Part shown: piece by piece, positions 13,546 through 16,893 of the stretch
How the letters are laid out: each line of letters starts with the position of its first letter
Position numbering within the stretch: the stretch's first letter is position 1
Source: Pseudomonadota bacterium
GTDB lineage: Bacteria > Pseudomonadota > Gammaproteobacteria > Xanthomonadales > Xanthomonadaceae
DNA length: 16,893 bases
NCBI GenBank assembly: GCA_023399815.1
Contig: JAEWOJ010000196.1
Coordinates: 1-16,893, forward strand
Direction of reading: 5' to 3'
Made by a program: the position numbers and the translations under genes
Notes under the pieces: model-generated
Databases searched by the model: none
What the model was told of the DNA's origin: nothing
The model's input: the letters and a program-made list of their open reading frames with translations, nothing else

Positions 13546-14339
13546 CGCGGTTCTCCCGCGGCCCAGCGCGGCGGACGCTTTTCGAGGAAGGCGGACAGGC
13601 CCTCGCGGCCCTCGTCGGAGGCGCGCAGCGCGGCGATCAGCCCGGCGTTGGCGCGGTCGAGCGCATCGCGGTCGCCGGCGGCGGCGTGCACTTCGCGCAC
13701 CAGCACCTTGGCCGACGCCGCCGCGACCGGGCCGGCCTTGCCGATCAGGTCCAGCTGCGCCTGCACCGCCGCGTCGAGCGCGTCGGCGGCGACGACCTGG
13801 TGCACCAGGCCGATCCGCAAGGCGGTGGCGGCGTCGAAATGCTCGCCGGTGGCGAACCAGCGCCGCGCCTGGCGCGGGCCGATGGCGGCGATGACGTAGG
13901 GCGAGATCACCGCCGGCAGCAGGCCCAGGCGGCTTTCGGTCAGGCCGAAGCGCGCGCCCTCGGCGGCGATGGCGATGTCGCAGCAGGCCACCAGGCCGAC
14001 GCCGCCGCCGAAGCTGGCGCCATGCACGCGGGCGATGGTGGGCTTGGGCAGTTCGTCCAGCGTGCGCATCAGGCGGGCGAGGGCAAGCGCGTCCAGGCGG
14101 TTTTCCTCCTGCGAGGCGCCGGCCATCGCGCGCATCCATTGCAGGTCGGCGCCGGCCGAGAACGACGGTCCTTCGCCGGCCAGGACCACGGCGCGCACCG
14201 CCGGATCGGCGCCGACGGTTTCCAGCACGGTGGTCAGGGCGGAGATCAGGCCGGCGTCGAACGCGTTGTGCAGCCCGGGCCGGTTCAGGTGAAGCGTCGC
14301 CACGGCCTTGTCGTGGCGAACGAGCAAAGCATCGCTCAT
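13542..14339 (-). CDS. liuC: Enoyl-CoA hydratase/isomerase, probably methylglutaconyl-CoA hydratase
   Basis: A 265-residue crotonase-fold protein. Its likely job is hydrating 3-methylglutaconyl-CoA to HMG-CoA, the step directly before the lyase it overlaps. The oxyanion-hole segments are SAGADLQWM (61-69) and GASFGGGVGLVACCD (107-121). The active-site stretch TESRLGLLPAVISPYV (134-149), with E135, closely follows the LiuC/AUH pattern. Only one catalytic glutamate is evident, as in that subgroup. The ATG at 14339 is preceded by GGAA at a short distance, and a candidate -10 lies at 14369-14374. Other liu genes (isovaleryl-CoA dehydrogenase, methylcrotonyl-CoA carboxylase subunits, liuR) are not upstream, since feoA diverges there. 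A general short-chain enoyl-CoA hydratase is the alternative; the operon makes LiuC more likely. Confidence 0.85.
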   Translation of the reverse strand: MSDALLVRHDKAVATLHLNRPGLHNAFDAGLISALTTVLETVGADPAVRAVVLAGEGPSFSAGADLQWMRAMAGASQEENRLDALALARLMRTLDELPKPTIARVHGASFGGGVGLVACCDIAIAAEGARFGLTESRLGLLPAVISPYVIAAIGPRQARRWFATGEHFDAATALRIGLVHQVVAADALDAAVQAQLDLIGKAGPVAAASAKVLVREVHAAAGDRDALDRANAGLIAALRASDEGREGLSAFLEKRPPRWAAGEPR

Positions 14340-14368
14340 CGGATTCCATGGGTACTGGTGTGGCGCGA

Positions 14369-14374
14369 ATCATA
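14369..14374 (-). promoter_or_regulatory. Candidate -10 box for the liuC-mvaB operon
   Basis: On the minus strand 14374-14369 reads TATGAT, one mismatch from the consensus -10, 29 bases before the liuC ATG. The -35 region at the right spacing (ATGGCG) is poor. A start near 14362 would give a short leader. Confidence 0.4.
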
Positions 14375-14415
14375 GCGGTGCGCCGCGGGCGCGCCATGAC
14401 GCGGCGCGGCGATGC

Positions 14416-14440
14416 TAGAATTGATAACCATTCTTATCAA
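14416..14440 (+). promoter_or_regulatory. Fur box overlapping the feo promoter region
   Basis: TTGATAA-N6-TTATCAA (14421-14440) is a perfect inverted repeat resembling the Fur consensus core GATAAT-N-ATTATC. It overlaps a possible -10, TAGAAT (14416-14421), and lies 21 bases before the feoA start. Fur with Fe2+ would block transcription, so the operon should switch on when iron is scarce. No convincing -35 is seen. Confidence 0.7.
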
Positions 14441-14461
14441 CTCGTTCAAAGGCGCCATTCA

Positions 14462-14707
14462 GTGACGTTGTCAGATTTGCCGCTGCATGCACCCGCGCAG
14501 GTGGAGGCGGTGCAGGACCTGCATGCCAATGATGCGATCGCCCGCCGGTTGAGGGAGCTTGGGTTCGTCGGCGGCGAGGATGTGCGCGTTGTGGCGCGCG
14601 GGCCGCTCGGCGGCGAACCGCTGCTGGTGCAGGTCGGCTTCACCCGTTTCGCGCTCCGGCGCAGCGAGGCCGCGCGCGTCCGGATCCGGCAGGAGGCGAT
14701 GGCATGA
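14462..14707 (+). CDS. feoA: Ferrous iron transport protein A
   Basis: An 81-residue cytoplasmic SH3-like protein that acts with FeoB in Fe2+ uptake, probably by contacting its G domain. The sequence shows the family pattern: an N-terminal LSDLPLHAPAQVEAV, RRLRELGFVGGEDVRVVARGPLGGEPLLVQVG (28-59), and a final LRRSEAARVRI. The start is taken as GTG 14462, with AAAGG ten bases upstream and just downstream of the Fur box. The frame is open to a GTG at 14348, but that would run through the operator. A TTG at 14468 is a less likely start. Its stop overlaps the feoB ATG (ATGA, 14704-14707). Confidence 0.9.
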   Translation: MTLSDLPLHAPAQVEAVQDLHANDAIARRLRELGFVGGEDVRVVARGPLGGEPLLVQVGFTRFALRRSEAARVRIRQEAMA

Positions 14708-16566
14708 GCACGGCGACGACGGTGTCGCGGCTGGCCCTGGTCGGCAATCCGAACTGCGGCAAGACCGCGCTGTTCAACCAGCTCACCGGCAGCCGGCAGA
14801 AGGTGGCCAACTACGCTGGCGTCACCGTGGAGCGCAAGGAAGGGCGCATGCGCGGGCCGTCCGGCCGCGAATACGCGGTGCTGGACCTGCCCGGCGCCTA
14901 CAGCCTGCAGCCGGCGAGCCTGGACGAGGCCATCACCCGCGACCTGTGCCGCGGCTTCTACCCGGGCGAGGCCGCGCCCGATGCGCTGGTGTGCGTGATC
15001 GACGCCACCAACCTGCGCCTGCACCTGCGCTTCGCGCTGGAAGTGCGCGAGCTGGGAAAACCAATGATCGTGGCGCTGAACATGGTGGACGCCGCGCGCC
15101 GGCGCGGCATCGAGATCGACGTGGCGGCGCTGGAGCGCGCATTGGGCGTGCCGGTGGTGGAAACCGTGGCGGTGCGCCGCAACGGTGCCAGCGAACTGGT
15201 CGCGCGCATCGACGCGATGATGCCGCAGCTGGCATCGCTGGCGCCGCCTGAGGTCGTGCCGGCCGCCGACCACCACGCCCAGGTCCGCGACATCCTCGCC
15301 GAGGCGGTGCGGATGCCCACGCGCACGGCGAAGATCGACGACGCGCTGGACCGCTGGCTGCTGCACCCGGTGTTCGGGCTGCTGACCCTGGCAGTGGTGA
15401 TGTTCCTGATCTTCCAGGCGGTCTATGCCTGGGCCACGCCATTGATGGACGGCATCGAGGCCGGCTTCGCCTGGCTGGGCGGGCTCGTCGGCTCGACCCT
15501 GCCGGAAGGGCCGCTGAGCAGCCTGCTGGTGGACGGCATCATCGCCGGCCTCGGCAGCGTGGTGGTGTTCCTGCCGCAGATCCTGATCCTGTTCTTCTTC
15601 ATCCTCGCGCTGGAGGAGTCCGGCTACCTGCCGCGCGCGGCCTTCCTGCTGGACCGGATGATGGCCTCGGCCGGCCTGTCCGGGCGTTCGTTCATCCCGC
15701 TGCTGTCCAGTTTCGCCTGTGCGGTGCCGGGCATCATGTCCACCCGCAGCATCCAGGACCCGCGCGACCGGCTGGCGACGATCCTGGTCGCGCCGCTGAT
15801 GACCTGCTCGGCGCGGCTGCCGGTGTACGCGCTGCTGATCGGCGCGTTCATCCCGCAGAAGACGGTGTGGGGCGTGTTCAACCAGCAGGGGCTGGTGCTG
15901 TTCGGGCTGTACGCCGCCGGCATCCTTAGCGCGCTGGCGATGTCGTGGACGATGAAGAAGTTCCGCCGCGACAAGGGCGAACACCCGCTGCTGCTGGAAC
16001 TGCCGTCCTACCGCCTGCCGCATGCGCGCGACCTGGCGGTCGGCCTGTACGAGCGCGGCATGATCTTCCTCAAGCGCGTGGGCGGCATCATCCTCGCCCT
16101 GACCATCCTGCTGTGGGTCCTGCTGTCGTTCCCGGAGGCGCCGGCCGACGCCACCCTGCCGGCCATCGACTACAGCTTCGCCGGCCGCATCGGCCACGCG
16201 ATGGCGGTGTTCTTCGCGCCGCTGGGCTTCAACTGGCAGATATGCATCGCCCTGATCCCGGGCCTGGCCGCGCGCGAAGTGGCGGTGGCCTCGCTGGCCA
16301 CGGTATACGCGCTGTCGGCGGCCGACGACGATGCCGCCGCGCAGGCGCTGACTCCGCTGATCAGCGACGGCTGGTCGCTGGCCACCGCGCTGTCGCTGCT
16401 GGTCTGGTACATCTACGCGCCGATGTGCATCTCCACGCTGGCGACGATCAAGCGCGAGACCAACTCGTGGAAGCAGATGGCGTTCGCCGCCGGCTACCTG
16501 TTCGCGGCGGCCTACCTGGCCTCGCTGGTCACCTACCAGATCGCCGTGGCGCTGGGGGCGGGCTGA
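14704..16566 (+). CDS. feoB: Ferrous iron transporter FeoB
   Basis: A 620-residue inner-membrane Fe2+ transporter with an N-terminal G domain. Visible motifs are G1 GNPNCGKT (14-21), the G2 threonine in YAGVTVERKEG, G3 DLPG (61-64) and G4 NMVD (126-129). A helical GDI-like region to about 215 is followed by hydrophobic Gate and core segments from about 220 to the end. C339 (FACAVPG) and C368 (MTCSARLP) are spaced 29 residues apart like the two conserved Gate cysteines of E. coli FeoB. It is about 150 residues shorter than the E. coli protein (773), which I recall as usual for xanthomonads. G1 has Cys where E. coli has Ser. It overlaps feoA by four bases and the next gene by one, so all three should be co-translated. 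Confidence 0.96.
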   Translation: MSTATTVSRLALVGNPNCGKTALFNQLTGSRQKVANYAGVTVERKEGRMRGPSGREYAVLDLPGAYSLQPASLDEAITRDLCRGFYPGEAAPDALVCVIDATNLRLHLRFALEVRELGKPMIVALNMVDAARRRGIEIDVAALERALGVPVVETVAVRRNGASELVARIDAMMPQLASLAPPEVVPAADHHAQVRDILAEAVRMPTRTAKIDDALDRWLLHPVFGLLTLAVVMFLIFQAVYAWATPLMDGIEAGFAWLGGLVGSTLPEGPLSSLLVDGIIAGLGSVVVFLPQILILFFFILALEESGYLPRAAFLLDRMMASAGLSGRSFIPLLSSFACAVPGIMSTRSIQDPRDRLATILVAPLMTCSARLPVYALLIGAFIPQKTVWGVFNQQGLVLFGLYAAGILSALAMSWTMKKFRRDKGEHPLLLELPSYRLPHARDLAVGLYERGMIFLKRVGGIILALTILLWVLLSFPEAPADATLPAIDYSFAGRIGHAMAVFFAPLGFNWQICIALIPGLAAREVAVASLATVYALSAADDDAAAQALTPLISDGWSLATALSLLVWYIYAPMCISTLATIKRETNSWKQMAFAAGYLFAAAYLASLVTYQIAVALGAG

Positions 16567-16820
16567 TGGACCGGGGCCTGCTGCTGCAGTACGTCGTCAT
16601 CGCCCTGGCCGTGCTGGCCAGCGCGTGGGTGGTGCTGAAGAAGCAGTTCCCCGGCACCGTGCGCCGGCTGCGCGGCGCGCTGGCGCTGTGGCTGGCCAGG
16701 CCGCAGCGCTCGCCGCGCCTGCAGGCGCTGGGGCGGCGACTGGCGCCGCCGGCAGCGGGTGGCGAAAGTGCCTGCGGCGGTTGCGACAACTGCGGGCCGA
16801 ATCCGCCGAAGCAGCACTGA
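16566..16820 (+). CDS. Small Cys-rich membrane protein of the feo operon (DUF6587/FeoB-associated type)
   Basis: An 84-residue protein with one N-terminal membrane helix (about 6-24), a basic stretch (25-60) on the presumed cytoplasmic side, and a C-terminal CGGCDNCGPNPP motif with C70, C73 and C76. The ATG overlaps the feoB stop as TGATG, showing translational coupling. The layout (single helix, then a short Cys cluster, directly after feoB) resembles FeoB-associated Cys-rich membrane proteins and, by position, the role of FeoC. I believe it belongs to the xanthomonad DUF6587 group. The cysteines could bind iron or a small Fe-S cluster as sensor or donor to FeoB; that is inference. No winged-helix FeoC features are present. 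Confidence 0.82.
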   Translation: MDRGLLLQYVVIALAVLASAWVVLKKQFPGTVRRLRGALALWLARPQRSPRLQALGRRLAPPAAGGESACGGCDNCGPNPPKQH

Positions 16821-16868
16821 GGGCGCGGTTCCTCCATCGTTGCCGTTGGTGTTTGTCTGTAGGACCGG

Positions 16869-16893
16869 TGTAGGAGCGTCGCCAGTCGCGACC
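16869..16893 (+). repeat. TGTAGGAGCG-headed REP-like element (reaches the window edge)
   Basis: TGTAGGAGCG (16869-16878) leads into a short stem GTCGC (16878-16882) with GCGAC (16888-16892). The same head motif occurs inverted at 47-57. Such GTAGGAGCG...TCGCGACC elements are frequent between genes in Lysobacter and Pseudomonas. It may continue beyond the window and lies downstream of the feo operon. Confidence 0.5.

Noticed and set aside
14446..16197. Long minus-strand frame opposite feoB
   Set aside because: Shadow of feoA/feoB, with Gln/His/Arg-rich low-complexity translation and no start context.

Overview
The window is high-GC gammaproteobacterial DNA, most likely a Lysobacteraceae/Xanthomonadaceae member (Lysobacter, Luteimonas, Pseudoxanthomonas or Stenotrophomonas type). 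The signs are GTAG-headed palindromic REP elements, a short FeoB followed by a small Cys-rich membrane protein, a UGAUG-coupled DUF2388-DUF4105 pair, and GTACCCTCACCCC-type intergenic repeats. The species cannot be fixed from sequence alone.

Layout, left to right. (1) 1-2922: serA (minus) and a D-2-hydroxyglutarate dehydrogenase-like flavoprotein (plus) diverge from a shared ~210-bp spacer; they are likely metabolic partners in serine synthesis. (2) 2923-3341: a gene-poor spacer with three REP-like hairpins, a 3x7-bp tandem repeat and a strong intrinsic terminator only 35 bases before the next start. (3) 3342-6512: four tightly packed plus-strand genes, all predicted to be exported and all with an even number of cysteines (a beta-barrel-like protein, a secreted protein, a Gln/Arg/Glu-rich coiled-coil protein and a small Cys-containing protein). 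The first two are strikingly AT-rich for this genome and GC rises inside the third. None has a function I recognise. This is the best candidate for an undescribed system. (4) 6628-8928: a frameshifted antitoxin-like remnant, then DUF2388 and a large DUF4105 protein with an added HExxH motif. (5) 8962-9298: a DUF2249 gene behind an FNR/DNR-like operator. (6) 9502-10761 (minus): an OprD-like porin. (7) 11042-14339 (minus): efpL (EF-P-like protein), an SDR 3-hydroxyacyl-CoA dehydrogenase, HMG-CoA lyase and a methylglutaconyl-CoA hydratase-like crotonase, i.e. the end of leucine degradation plus a short-chain acyl-CoA dehydrogenase, interspersed with paired inverted repeats. (8) 14421-16820: a Fur-box-controlled feoA-feoB-small Cys protein operon for ferrous iron uptake, with 4-nt and 1-nt overlaps. 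Repeats containing TGTAGGAGCG lie at both extremities.

Starts were chosen by ribosome-binding sites, overlap and family length; several differ from the longest possible reading frame (serA, the D2HGDH gene, the DUF2388 and DUF4105 genes, the SDR, HMG-CoA lyase, feoA). Family assignments are from memory of conserved motifs; no database search was run.
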